NCBI GenBank assembly: GCA_023935145.1
Contig: CM043699.1
Location: forward strand, 141,590,036 to 141,654,035
From: Bretschneidera sinensis
Lineage: Eukaryota > Streptophyta > Magnoliopsida > Brassicales > Akaniaceae
Reading direction: 5' to 3'
DNA: 64,000 bases
The stretch's first letter is position 1. Each line of letters opens with the position of its first letter. The translations under genes were made by a program, and so were the position numbers. The notes under the pieces are model-generated. The model did not search any database and was not told the origin of the DNA. It saw nothing but the letters and a program-made list of their open reading frames with translations. This document shows positions 1 through 12,488 of this stretch, one piece after another.

Positions 1-234
1 ACTATAGAGGGTCCATGAACCTAATTAAGGCATTTATTTCTCTAGAAATGCTCAAGATTAGTCACTAAAATTAAATCCCATGACAAACAAAATATTATGG
101 CCAATAGTGAAGGCATTTTTTTTTCTTTTTGCTGCATGGTTCCTTATCAAATACCAATATGATATTCCGGCCCAGATATATAAATTAGACAATCTTGAGA
201 TTCTTGACATAAAAATTATAGTATAAGAACTTAC

Positions 235-3200
235 TAATATCCCTGCCTGAGCACACATGTAGAAATCATAATTTCTTGGATGCACGATTTTTGTGTCCAC
301 AACAGTCCCTGGAGAGAGAGAGCAAGTGAACGAAGCAAAAACCAAGTAAAACATCAAATAAACAGCAATAGGAAGTAGCAGACCTGGAGGGACATTTTCG
401 GGACCACTAGCTTGAAATAGCTTTGTGTGGTGATTCTTCTGGGCCACAATTACAGTGAATTTGGGAACATCAACCTCGCCCAGGTGCTGGTAGGCCTGTA
501 ATAACAGAAGTTGAACATCTAAAACCAAGAAAAAAAGACTTGTATACCACTGTCAGCAGATCCTAAGGGCAACTCAACCTAATAAGTGCTTGACACAATC
601 GCATACATGCATAAGTGAGGAGATAAGCATCTCACAATAATTTTAATGCAGATCATCGGCTTTAATAAATAAAATGTGCACTTGTATCTCGATCTGAAAC
701 ACTACTTAATTTTATTCATGATACGCTACTTAATTTTAGTCGCGATAAAGCAGCAGCAGCAACCCAAATGCATGTATAAACAAATGGAGGCTGCGTACCA
801 ATTGTGCTTAGAATCGGCAAGGAATTAATCCAAATTTATGCAAATTAAACATGGAAAACTAGAATATTCTTTTAAACACAATTCTGATGGCAAAAGCAGA
901 TGCTTTTGAAGAAGAACCTTTATGATCTGCTTCAGCTCAATGTTCAGAACTTGATTAAATTGTGATTCGCTTACTCCGTCCCTGAGAAGAAGAGCAAGAA
1001 TTAATGAAAAGATATGTAGTATATGACAACACAACAAGAAGAAAAATCCAACAAAAACAACAAGGAAAAGTATAATTAAACCTAAAAACAGACCCACATA
1101 TTTATGGATAGCAAACTCCTTCCTTGATGCAGGGATGCAAACATAAGGTAATCACAATGTTGCACCAAAACCAAATTGTTTACAAGATTTTTTTTTACCA
1201 CGATGGGCCAGCCCACCCCAGCAATACGCTACCCCACCTATCTATAATAGGGAGGATAAAACCCCATACACGTGTAATCACCAGGGTTTGAACGGCCTCT
1301 CCCGTAAAGAGTGGAGCACTGACCACTGCGCCAGGAGATGCTGATCAATTGTTTTCAGAAAGTTTTAAAAAGTATCTGATTGGTTCAAAACAATTAAAGC
1401 TAATGAAAATAGAGAAAATCATCTTATTCTTCTGTATCCTAACATTTCACACACTAAACGCGTGCACGAGCACAACTATCAATTTCCCGTCTGAGACTGG
1501 GTGAACCAACAAAGAGAATGTGGGCAACTTCCATATGTTTATTTCTTTTGATAAGTAAAATACGTATAAATGGCATCGCCTGGACACAAACTAGACAGCT
1601 GTCTTAGTTAAACATACAGTTATTCACCATTTGGAGGATAGTTATACAGTCTGCACAAATGATAAATCAGAGTGTCCTTATAATTGTCAGTTCTACTGGA
1701 TCTAAGACCCACATGAATAACAAATCACACTAGAAAGAAGAAATAAACAGGTTACATTAGGAAAGTTGGAACATGACTTGAACAAAAATATGAATGGAAT
1801 AAATCCCTGCATCCAACTACAGAACTGATCATCGTATTAATTATTTCTGAATTGTAAATAAAATAACAAGAAGCTATATGACCATCTTGAATCTCAATCT
1901 TATAATAAGTTCAAATTTGACTCTTCACACTTCAGACTCGAACAAGGTAGATCAATTATTGTCTAAACCTTCCTAGTTAGAGCAATCGATGATAATATAA
2001 AAAGTAAAAGTCATGATATTTGGAATTTGGATCCTATCTAATGACCAAAATTAATAAATTAACAAGAGAGAGACTGTACCAAAATAATGTACCTGAAGAC
2101 AATGATCTGTTTTGGTTTGCGTGAATTGCTTGTACTATAGAAGTCCACAAGCAGTTCCCTGGAAAAGGGAGAAACAATTTCATTTCTTATGCAAAATAAT
2201 AGAATAATACATAGGCAATGTTTGGGTCAATTTAAAATCAACTTTACACTAGGGTTTATATTTTAAAATTTGTCAAAAACTTAATCAAATTAAACCAAAC
2301 TTTATTAAATTTCATTACATAATTAAAACATAAGTTAATAGATGGTTTGATTTGATTTGATCAGGTTTTTGACAAATTTTAAAAATATAAGATCCAACTT
2401 AAATTTGGTTTTAAGCTCACCCAAACATCGCCATAATTTATACTAGGCTCAGAAAGTCAGAATTCCAACATTTCTTTCATAGCACCATATCTATGTTAAC
2501 ATGATACAAAAATGATAGAACTGTTGAATGGTCTCATTAATAATGCATGAAACCAGCAAACTAGAACATTATTACCAAGATTTCAAGATATATTAAGGCT
2601 CTGAGGAGGCATGTATCAAATACTGTAAAATGTAAAAAGATGCAGGAAACAGTAAATCACTGGCAGGTACCTAAATTATGTGGTGGAGCAAAGTGAAGAC
2701 CATCTAGAATATGTCTAAAAGTAGGAGTGTTCAAAACTCCCAAGTATTTGTTAGTAGAAGAACATATAGTAATTTTATAAAAAAAAAAAAAAGTACAGAA
2801 GCTAGATAAAAAATGTCAAAATGTTCGTTTTTATATTCTTTAGTGAAGAATCTGAAAATTGAAAGCAAAAATATGGTTTTGTGAATCATACAAAGATTTC
2901 CATAAGATAATAATCGTAACAACTCAAACAGTAGATTATACTGATTATCTTGATAGGTATCTAGAGCTTAATAATGTTAATCAATTATCAATGTCAATGA
3001 GATGTTCATATATATCAAAAGATATCTTGAATTATATTTTGAACTGATATTATCGTTGCCTGCAGATTAAATATGTTAGCGAAATTGTCTGTGTACCATA
3101 AAACTAAAGCATTTATTGAGACATGTAGTATTCTGACTTGAATACCTCATGATACCATCATCTTTTCCATTTTCTGAAGGCTTGTATAAAGCATCAATCA

Positions 3201-6200
3201 TCTCCACCCGAGCAGATTGTGATCTTACAGATGCTCTGTACCTTGAAATCAAGGGCCAACATCGAGAGCCAACAACCTGAAAGCCCAGGACATTAGAGCA
3301 GCAACAACGTGATAATTTAGCACCAAATAAACATAGTGAACAGTAAAAAAAATGCTGCAAATAAATAAATAAAGAAGTACTATAGATGAATTACCGCAGC
3401 TATGGATGGTATATCAGATTGACCTGTTGGGCCATGAGAAACATCCATCCCCAAAATCATTGTAGGAGTATCTTTTATCAAAGGGATCTGTGAGGAGTGC
3501 TCTATCGCCAACAAAGAATTTATTCCTCCAAGCTAAAAGATGAAAACAAAAATTAAGTGTAACTGGAGGAGAAAGAAACACATAAATGTCCTTTAAGCCT
3601 CTAGTTTCAAAATTTACCTTAGAATTGATTTTGAGAAGTACATTAGTAAGGTACTGGTCGGTAATCTTGATAGGGGAGATACATTGTGTCACAATTCCAA
3701 AATCACTGAGACTTTTCTTCTTCCAAGGTCCTTGACAATTTAACAAAACACAAGTTGGTAAAATGGACAATATGATAGACATATCCAGGATAAGGCCATA
3801 CCATAAATATCAGAGTTTTTTCGTTCTGGCAAGACACACAGAATGAATTGAGGAGGCTCTTTAGCAATCTTTGCTTGAATATGGTCAAACATCTTTTCTA
3901 CTCTTGCAACAGGGCCGGCTCTTTTATTTTGCTGATCCTCCTCAATTAGTGTAAGCGGCCGTTCAATATGCTTCATGGATATGTTGATATACATATGAGA
4001 GAGAAAGAGAGTTAAATCACGTTCGATAGCGTGTGTAATCCAAAATAAAAGAATCAACATATGGTGACCTACAATGCCCTTTTTCCTTCCACAGTTGATA
4101 AGCTCACGTGAAATGTAACTAGTATCACAGCGGGCAGAAAAGTTGACAACAGCCCAGCGTTCAATGCGTGTGGGATTTAAAAGTGTCTGCAAAAGCAGGA
4201 AAGAATGAGCATCGTAAACTGCTAAATCACCTAATTAAACTTCAGTATCATGTAAAGAACATGCTGAAAAACACTCCCAGCAAGAGTCCCAATCAAGAAG
4301 ACGACAAAAAAAAACAAAAAGTACAAAAGCAGCAATCAAAATTAGTAACATGCAAAAGAAGGGATTAAAGAGAAATTCTCTCTGAATAAAACCTTGTTGT
4401 TAAAGTTCCACCGACCATTATGAGGGATACAATCCTCACTATTCCCAACCTTCAACTGCAAATTACAAGAGAAACTATACATCAAAATGCGAATTGCTAA
4501 TCAATTTGAATTGAAATGATCATCCTCTTTGAAATGATCATCTTCCTCTCATCTCTCACACATACACAAAATGGAAAATAAAGTTTACCTTTGGGGTCTC
4601 AAGGACACGACCATCAACTGGCGTCAATTGTTTTTCTATAGAGATACCACATTCAGTGAGAACAGGATCCCTGTCGTATGAGTAGTTTCTCATAGCCTGC
4701 CAATTTAAGTGAGTAAAGACATTGCATTGTTGAAGAAAACAAAACATGAACACAAGTGGTAAGAAAAGCATACATCAGTAAGAGTTCTTATTCTATCTAT
4801 AGGTTTTTGCCTAGATTTCTCAACAAGGGATGCTCTTTGCTTTGAAGATAATGCCTTTGTATAACGTTGAAGAGAAACAAGTGAACAGAGCTGGAACACC
4901 AAGGCCAAGAACCAAAAATCTTAGAAAGTAAGAGTGGGGCAATAAAAATGAACTAAAAATAAATTATATCAGTGTGATAAAGTTGCAGACCTCCAGCGGT
5001 AGATAGTTGGGTCGTTTTGGTTTGCCAACATCAAGGCATGGCAAGTATGCAGAAAAGGTGAGCTCTATGCCACAGTGTTTAGCAAAATATTCATACACAG
5101 TAATCTCCTCAGTCTGCCCTTCGCCACCATCACTATTTTTCACTTTCATAGTAAAACTAAGAAAGAAACAAGAACAAAGAAGTTCTTCAGTGGGGAAGAA
5201 CAAGAAAAATAGAATTTACAGAATGGATAATGGCCTTCTGGAAGTAAAAACGTACAATTGCTGACTGCAGGGCTTCTCACTAAGACCTTTAATTTTAAAT
5301 TCCATGTTACGGTGTCTTGTATTAACCCTCATATTTTTAAGCATTCTTTTGGCCTGCACGGTTCCACGAAATTCAAGTTACATAGACCAAACCGTAGCTG
5401 AATCTTGGTGATTTAGTTTTCAGTTTTACCCTTTTTTACCTTAACCCAGTCAATGTGGCGAGCATCCTTTACATTCTGGTTAGCTAGCAGGAAATCAATA
5501 ACAGGCCCAGGTTTCAAGATCATTGTTGTAGACACGTCTGCAAAAAATAATTCAAGGAGCAACATTGATGAGCTGGTTATAGCAAAAATGTAAGGGCATG
5601 TTTGGGTAACAATTTTCTGTTTTCAGTTTTCGAAAATGAAAACTGAAGACAGTTTTCTGAAGAAAACATATTTGGATAACTGTAGCACGAAAACTGTTTC
5701 CAAAACAGAAAATAATAAAATGTTGTTTGGATAATTTTATTTTGAAAACTGTTTTGATACACTTTGTAATTATTTTTAGTTTTGAGTTTAAATTTAAAAT
5801 CTATATTAATTTTATTTCTCGTATTTACTAAATACTGAAAAATAATTAATATTATTTTATTTTCAAAATTTTAATATTTTTTATATACCATGGAAAAAGA
5901 ATGAAACAGAAAAATGAACACTGATTTTAAAGCTATTTTTCGAAAATTATGTCAGAAAACACCAATTTGGAGTTTTTAGAAAACTGGTTTTTTGAAAACA
6001 GTTTTAGAAAATTACTTTTAAAAACTGTTTTCCAAACATAGAAAAGAGTTTTCGAAAACTGAACTGAAAACAGTTTTCGAAAACTCTATCCAAACATGTC
6101 CTAAGATTTCGGGAACTAAAAGAACCACAATTGAAAAGGAGTTGCACCCATATTAAGAGACAAGCCTCCTTCAGTGGGACGGAAGCTGGAGTGGAACCCT

Positions 6201-6651
6201 CGAACGCCAGATACACCTCCTCCAACATCAGTAAAGTGTTGTGAATTATCATGAAAAAATGACTGCCTAACCAACAGACACCCCCTGTGCATCCAACACC
6301 CATGGTCGAAGAATCTTAGTCCAGCAACATATACACAACACAGATCAAACCAATCATTCATGAAATAGATTAAAAGAAACAAGATTTGAGTACCGGTTAG
6401 CTGCTTGCTGCCTCAATATAATATCAAGCACTCTCAATGCATCATGGGTGCTATCATCTGCCTCAGTTCCTTTCAGGGCAGCCTTTAAGGATATTTGAGC
6501 AGCATAGCTGATCTCGACTTTGTATATCTTTGATCGGAAAGAACACTTTGACCGCTTGCCAGTACCAACAGAGCTCCCACTGCCGCCAGGGCTTCCACTT
6601 TCACTACCACAAAAGCCAAAAAATGCAATGTGAATTTTACTATTTTAGAAC

Positions 6652-6691
<40 letters not shown>

Positions 6692-7217
6692 CGCAAAATT
6701 CAAAAACAGAAAAGGGAAGGTAAATAAATATACCGTCTAGCATATGACTCCTCTAGTAGGACTTCGAACTCAAACTTGTTGTGTGGCAGAGGACCAACTG
6801 TATACAAAGTTTTCTCTCCATCATATGCAAACCTTTTTCCAGCAATTTCAGAAGAGTATGTTTGGTAAAGCTTGTCAATTAGTTTTCTCCCGATTCCCTT
6901 GCCTTCAACATCCCGCCTATCTTCTGACGAAAAAGTAACCTGTAAGTTGTACTTCATAATAAATTTCACTGCTAATCATGATGAACACCAAGAAAATAGA
7001 GGAGAAAAACACAAGGTAACCATACAGTATACTGGTAAAATATTGCATCTGGAACATTGACAGAAACTTTAAAGTGATTGCTGAACAAGGATATGTGCCG
7101 CCCACTACTCCCAAACCCATGCCTTTTGATGATCTTCACTTCTTGTGGTACAACTGGAGGCGGTGGGGGCAAAGATGGGGATCCAAGCACTTCCTCTTTA
7201 CTTGTTGCTTGCTCCAT
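235..7217 (-). CDS. AGO6: Argonaute AGO6-like, 3'-truncated by window edge
   Basis: AGO4/6/9-clade Argonautes bind 24-nt siRNAs in the nucleus and guide RNA-directed DNA methylation. Exons, from the start: 7026-7217, 6734-6939, 6394-6603, 6148-6284, 5440-5537, 5256-5353, 4991-5156, 4774-4890, 4589-4696, 4393-4455, 4073-4186, 3802-3970, 3618-3730, 3395-3532, 3146-3276, 2093-2158, 918-981, 384-495 and 235-308. All are joined in frame by GT-AG introns and give about 792 residues. Arabidopsis AGO6 is near 880, so roughly the last 90 residues lie left of base 1. Domains run N, PAZ (about 255-370), MID, PIWI. Catalytic residues seen are Asp627 (GMDVSHG), Glu668 (RVEMID) and Asp710 (FRDGVSES); the final His (AHYHVL) would be in the missing exons. 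Wording such as VSTTMIL and KPKQII favours AGO6 over AGO4. Introns carry a SINE and two MITEs. Confidence 0.93.
1192..1343 (-). mobile_element. tRNA-derived SINE in AGO6 intron
   Basis: Read on the minus strand, this starts near CTCCTGGCGCAGTGG, which fits the polymerase III box A consensus (TRGCNNAGYNGG). About 30 bases on it has GTTCAAACCC, which resembles box B. It ends in an A-rich run. That is the layout of a plant tRNA-derived SINE, in the same orientation as AGO6. Clean target-site duplications were not found, so it may be old. Confidence 0.6.
2214..2432. mobile_element. Foldback MITE in AGO6 intron
   Basis: About 219 bases. The ends are near-perfect inverted repeats (GGCAATGTTTGGGT and the complement of ACCCAAACATCGCC), and the two halves, about 90 bases each, are complementary over most of their length. 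The element is flanked on both sides by ATA. The TIR resembles Tourist/PIF-Harbinger MITEs, although their usual duplication is TAA or TTA. It lies between the exons at 2093-2158 and 3146-3276. Confidence 0.7.
5594..6101. mobile_element. 508-base Tourist-like MITE in AGO6 intron
   Basis: The ends are GGGCATGTTTGGGTA and, on the other strand, GGACATGTTTGGATA. Both sides are flanked by TAA (5591-5593 and 6102-6104), the standard PIF/Harbinger target-site duplication. Long subterminal inverted repeats rich in GTTTTCGAAAAC follow. No transposase frame is present, so it is non-autonomous. A relative in the opposite orientation lies at about 33903-34422. Confidence 0.8.
6652..6690. repeat. (AT)n(TG)n microsatellite in AGO6 intron
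   Basis: A run of AT dinucleotides passes directly into about thirteen TG dinucleotides, within the intron between the second and third coding exons of AGO6. Such tracts are often length-polymorphic. Confidence 0.95.
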
Positions 7218-8120
7218 CTTTTGCTAAATCGATAACCTAGGGTAGAGGAAATGCAGAGTGAGTTGATTGAGATCAACAAGCGTACCAGAGAAACAAATTC
7301 TGACCAGGAGTTCAAATCACAAAATAAAAATAAAAGAAAAGAAAAAAAGAATGAGAACAACACTCGTAATCAACATTACAGCAAAAGGAGTTAACTCTAA
7401 ATAAAAACACACAAAAAAATGAACAAGAGGAGGAGTATTAACCCAGTATACAGTACAAATTTAATGCACAAAAATTAACAAATACACTACAAAAAAAAGT
7501 CTTTAACAGAGAAATCGCAATGGAGCTCAACAAGTGTGCCAGAGAAACAAATATACATGCATACAAATTACACAGAGAGAGAGAGATGGAGGCTTGATTG
7601 AGAATTTAGAAGCTATACTAACTGAACCAAACAAAATTCACAGCGAAAAATGTAAACACATTGGAAACGCCATCAAACACGCAGAATCGCAGCATCAAAT
7701 AGCAATGTAAGTAAAAATACACACCAAAAAAAAAATCTCAAACTCTAAGCACAGCGATCAAACCCTCGTTTGAGTAGATTGTGAACAAAGTCACCAAAAG
7801 TTTTAAAAAATGAAAGAAACATAACATTAATAATCAACCAAAAAAAATAAACACGGGAGGAAAAGAGAAGAAAGTAAGCTAAATCGTACCGTGATAGATT
7901 TGTGTGTGAGCTTTTTTAAGGGTTTTGAAGAGTAATGGAGCCAGAGAGAGAGAGAGGATTAGAGGGAAGAGATTAGCTCTTGGCCTTTGCCTACTTTGGG
8001 CTCTGAGAGAGTGAAGAATGGAGGGAAAGTCTTTCCACTTACAAGTTCCTTCACCAGTTTCTTCACTCTCCCGTTCAAATCTCTTCAACTCTCCAATTCC
8101 CCCCGTTTCCCTCATCATCC
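7218..8120 (-). promoter_or_regulatory. AGO6 5' leader with probable 5'UTR intron
   Basis: Upstream of the AGO6 ATG there is no further coding sequence. On the minus strand a good acceptor (CTACCCTAG) lies at about 7241 and a donor (GTACGA) at about 7888. This suggests a leader exon near 7889-8120 and a leader intron of about 650 bases. The exact transcription start is not visible. The donor and acceptor are seen; their use is inferred. Confidence 0.4.
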
Positions 8121-8404
8121 CAGGCCCCTTTTACTGTTTCACTACCCTTTTTTCTCTTTCAATCAATCCAACTATTACTACTAAAAAAGAAAAAAACAGG
8201 TAAATAAATAAAATTACGTTTAAGCCTATAGCTAACCCTTTTTTTATAAAAAGACAAAAATCTCCCTTGTCTTATTTTCATAGTTTAGATATTTCCTTAC
8301 GGTCATCAGTCAAACCGTTAAAAAATTCGTTCAACAGCTTTGTCATTACAAAAAAATTAATATTAAAATCCAAAATTGTTTTTACCTCAAATTTATTAAC
8401 GTAG

Positions 8405-9550
8405 TAGATTCGATTTCGTGAGAATTATTATAAATTTAATATTAATTTTAATAGTTAAATTTTTTAAATAATTATATTCAATTGCTTTATGATTAAGATT
8501 CAATATAATATGTTGGTTCCGCGGCATAAATTATTTGTCAAGTCCAAACCGCTTGGTTTAATATTAAAAGAGTCAAATTTTTATAAAAGGGTAATGATAA
8601 CTTATAATAAAGGTGCTGTAAATTAATATTGATCAAGTTTGATCTTTCATTTAAATCAATTTATTTTAAAGTAATTTAAATAGGAAACCAAACATGACTA
8701 TTGTACACTAAATATTTTGAACAAAAATAACCTAAATTAAATTATATTTTTATAATTTAAAATATTTAAAAAAACAAAAAAAAAATCAAATCAGAGACAA
8801 AACTCATATGCACTAGCACTTGGGGCTCATCTCCTCTTTTAGATCGTTTGAAAATAGTTATGGTTGAATATTACCGAAATATTGCCAAATCTACAAATTT
8901 ACCCCCGTGACGACATGAGCGGTACGTGAAGGTAGATCAACGGTGAATCCAGCATCAAAATGTAGATCTCGTCGAATTGATTCTCACGATATTAAAAAAA
9001 AAAATTAAAAATTAGATAATAATTTTAATTTTTTTAAAATAATTATTATTTAATTTTTTTATGATTGAGATTTAATATAATATATAGAATCCGTGACACA
9101 AATTGTTTATCAAATCCAAACCACGTGGCTTAATATTAAAAGATTCCAAATTTTAATAAAAGGGTAATGATAACTTATAATAAAGGTGTTGTAAATTAAC
9201 ATTCTCTTATTTAAATCAATTTGTTTTAAAATAGTTTAAATGGGAGATCAAACATGACTATTGTACTCTAAATATTTTGAACAAAACTATCTCAAATCAA
9301 ATTATATTTTTATAATTTAAAATATTAAAAAAAAAACAAAAAAAATCAATGCAGAGACAAAGCTCATACACGTTTCGGTAGCGCGTGAGACTCCTCTACT
9401 TTTTTAGATCGTTTGAAAATAGTTCTGGTTGAATATCACCGAAATATTGCCAAATCTAAAAATTTGCCCCCTATGACCACATGAGTCGTACGTGAAGGTA
9501 GATCTACAGTGAATCCAGTGTCAAAATGTAAATCTCGTCGAATTGATTTT
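8405..9550 (+). repeat. Two tandem copies of a ~570-base unit
   Basis: Copy one is about 8405-8970 and copy two about 8970-9550, diverged but collinear throughout. Anchor pairs include GGGTAATGATAACTTATAAT (about 8590 and 9165), AAACATGACTATTGTAC (about 8690 and 9253) and AAATCTCGTCGAATTGATT near each end. No open frame survives in either copy. Confidence 0.8.
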
Positions 9551-9887
9551 TATAATATTAAAACGTATTTTTCCAACCACTGATTAACTCAATATTAAAA
9601 AAATCTCCAAAATAAAATTATACAAAATTAATGTTCAATACTAACTTATCTCGTTAATAAAAATTGTAACATGTACGAACGTAAATATGTTTTTTCATTT
9701 TATGCTTAATCATAAATGATGAAGATTTATTAAAAAAATAAAGGAACGCATATAAATCAAGAAAATTAAGAAAAAAATACTTTACTTGTTGGTGTCGTGA
9801 TGCTCTTCACTGAGAAGATGAAAAATTCAACAAAGTTAGACGCGGTTGAATCTGCTGGGAGAGAGAGTAGGAAGAGATAGAGGTGAC

Positions 9888-11000
9888 TTCTAATGTGTTT
9901 GATGGTATGACCTAATTTTTGAAAATATCATTTTATTTGGGGGGGACAACAAAGGTATTTCTTTATTTATGGTAAATCTTGACATTTTAGGCATGTTTAT
10001 GTATTTTTTTAGAAAGTAAAGAGGTATTGTGGATGTGTCAATTTGAGCTTTATCGGTCCATTTTAAATTTACCGAAATGATAATTCGACGTATCTTATCT
10101 TTAATGGATTATTCGAAAAAAGTTAATATAAAAGACATGTTAATGACATAGAGTCATTGACAATTAATCATTAACGAGTTATCACTTGGCTTGTCAAATT
10201 AATAATCTAACATAACTTGTCTTTAATGGATTATTCGAAAAAGTCAATCCGATGAACGTGTCAATAATATAAGGTTATTGGTAATTAATCATTACCGAGT
10301 TATCACTCGATTTACCAATCTTGACAATCCGACATAACTTATTTTTAATGAATTATCCAAATATATCAATATGAGGGACGTGTTAATGACATGAGGTCAT
10401 TGGCAAATTAATCATTAACGAGTTATAACTTGATTTACCAAATTGACAATCCGACATAGCTTATCTTTAATGGATTATCCGAAAATGTCAATCTGAAGGA
10501 TGTGTCAATGACATGAGATCATTGACAATTAATCATTGACGAGTTATCACTTTATTTGCCAAATTAATAACGACATAACTTATCTTTAATGGATTATTCG
10601 AAAAAGCCAATACGAGGGACGTGTCAATGCATGAGGTTATTGATAATTAATTATTAATGAGTTATCATTCAGTTTACCAAATTGACAATCCGACATAACT
10701 TATCTTTAATGGATTAATGTGTTTGATAGTATAATCTAATCTTTGAAAGTAACACTTTATTTAGAGGGACAACAAATGTTTTTAATCATTTATGATAAAT
10801 ATTGACATTTTAGGCATGTTTATGTATTTTTCTAGAAAGTAAAAGGGTTATATGGGTATGCCAATTTGAGCTTTAAATTTACCAAATTGATAATTTGACA
10901 TAACTTATAAATTTTTCAAAAAATCAATTAAAAAACGTGTCAATGACATAAAATCATTGACAATTACTCGTTAACGAGTTATCACTTGGTTTTATATCGA
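9888..11000 (+). repeat. Nested tandem repeat: ~120-base monomers within an ~825-base unit
   Basis: From about 10075 to 10710 there are about six head-to-tail monomers of 119-122 bases. Each includes a core like CTTATCTTTAATGGATTATT, starting near 10094, 10216, 10338, 10459, 10578 and 10698. The segment before the array (9888-10070) recurs after it (10713-10890), followed by one decayed monomer to about 11000, giving a larger repeat of about 825 bases. It is non-coding. Confidence 0.8.
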
Positions 11001-12003
11001 GAAAAAAAAAACACACGATCATTGATCTATTTAAATTGAGCTTGCGTACCCATACAAAGTCAGACTCACACTTTGAGCACTTCTTACACCTCGAGGAACC
11101 TAACTCATGCTTTTGCATATTGATGAATTTTTTAATTAATTAATTTTTATTTTAATGATAAAACAAGCACACAATTAAATAAGGCATACATTTTTTTTAA
11201 CCTACAGTGTATTGGCAGGTCCATATTTGACGCCAAGGCACGATGAGACGTGCAATGAGGCACACAATGACATGAGCAAGTATCATAAATCGCATCATTC
11301 TCATTACATTACATTGGACTAATTGAAAATGAAATAGTTACATTATACTCTTTTCATATTGATGGATTCATTTTAATTTAAAATTAATTATTTCTTTTTA
11401 TTTTAGTTATCAAAAAGCACACAATCAAATGAGGCACGCACCAAAATTATTTTCATTCGGTTTCATTACATTACATTGAATTAATTAAAAATATAAACAA
11501 TTAAAATAAAAATTTAAATAAATACAACTCAACAATTAAAAAATAAAACTAAAGAATTAGTCTATCCATGATCATTAATAAATAAAAACAAGATTTTAAC
11601 TCATAACATCCATGCAATCATGCACAACCAAAATCTCATATAAACAAATATTAATTTAGTGTATATTTTTTTCACGGTAGACAATATTTATTAATATAAA
11701 AATAAACGTTCGATACCAGACATACGAACTTTTTTACTAATAGTTTGTCAAAACAAATTAATCGGTCGAAAAAAAAAATGTACCCCACTTTTAAGAATTA
11801 AGCATAGCAACAGAAGGTTTAGTGATCATAGCAATAACAGGTCTTGCCAAGATGGAGGTGGTTTTTTTCAGAGCAGGCTTAATTATTTTATATAAAAAAA
11901 AAATCGTTCTTATTTCTTCATTAGTTAAACATTTTTATGTAAAATACTGTCAAAACTTAAATTTTATCGCTAAATCTTAGTTAGAGAGGAATAATATTCA
12001 CTA

Positions 12004-12485
12004 ATAACTGTGGGGTGGCTCAGCATGGGCGAGCTGAGGAAGCATTGGCCTTGTACGATGAGACGGTCTCAGCTAGAATAAAGCCAAATGAAGTAACCTT
12101 TGTTGGATTGATTTATATATGTTTGTAGCTATGTTGGGTTGGTCGGCAAAGGCTGTGAGCTTTTCAACTCCATGATCGGTGATTTTGGAATTCACTCGCC
12201 CTAAAATTTTCAACTCCATGCCAGACAAAAACTTCGCCTTTTAGCACTACACGTGCTTGTTAGATCTTCTTGGTGGATCTGGGCTCCTTGATGAGGCTGA
12301 GAATCTAATTCGTAGAATGCGTTATAAGCCTGATGAACCAACATGGGCGGCTCTCTTAAGTGGTTGCAAGCACCACGGGAACACCCAAATGGCTATTAGG
12401 GTCGCTGATCATCTGTTTAACTTAAAAACAGAAGATCCTTCAACCTATATACTCATATCTAATGTTAATGCTGGTATGTTTGTGT
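12004..12485 (+). pseudogene. Pentatricopeptide-repeat (PPR) gene fragment, degraded
   Basis: Pieces in different frames match plant PPR proteins of the PLS/E type. First comes a stretch reading AEEALALYDE and KPNEVTFVGLIY. After stops and frame changes there is a segment reading SMPDKN, then an open run at about 12257-12470 with LLDLLG, DEAENLI, KPDEPTWAALLSGCKHHG and DPSTYI. No start codon, no N-terminal repeats and no complete C-terminal E/DYW domain are present. PPR proteins normally bind organelle RNA; this copy cannot encode a working one. Confidence 0.8.
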
Positions 12486-12488
12486 TGA

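Larger units (their letters stand above)
8150..12000. other. Gene-free AT-rich spacer with tandem repeats
   Basis: No convincing coding sequence on either strand. It holds a two-copy tandem duplication (8405-9550), a nested minisatellite block (9888-11000) and loose repeats at 11100-11560 that share a motif like AAGCACACAATYAAAT and a run of CATTACATTACATTG. The rest is low-complexity AT. Confidence 0.7.

Noticed and set aside
6004..6382. Minus-strand frames that read through the 508-base MITE into AGO6
   Set aside because: They join intron and MITE sequence to exon; splice sites at 6148 and 6284 explain the coding part.
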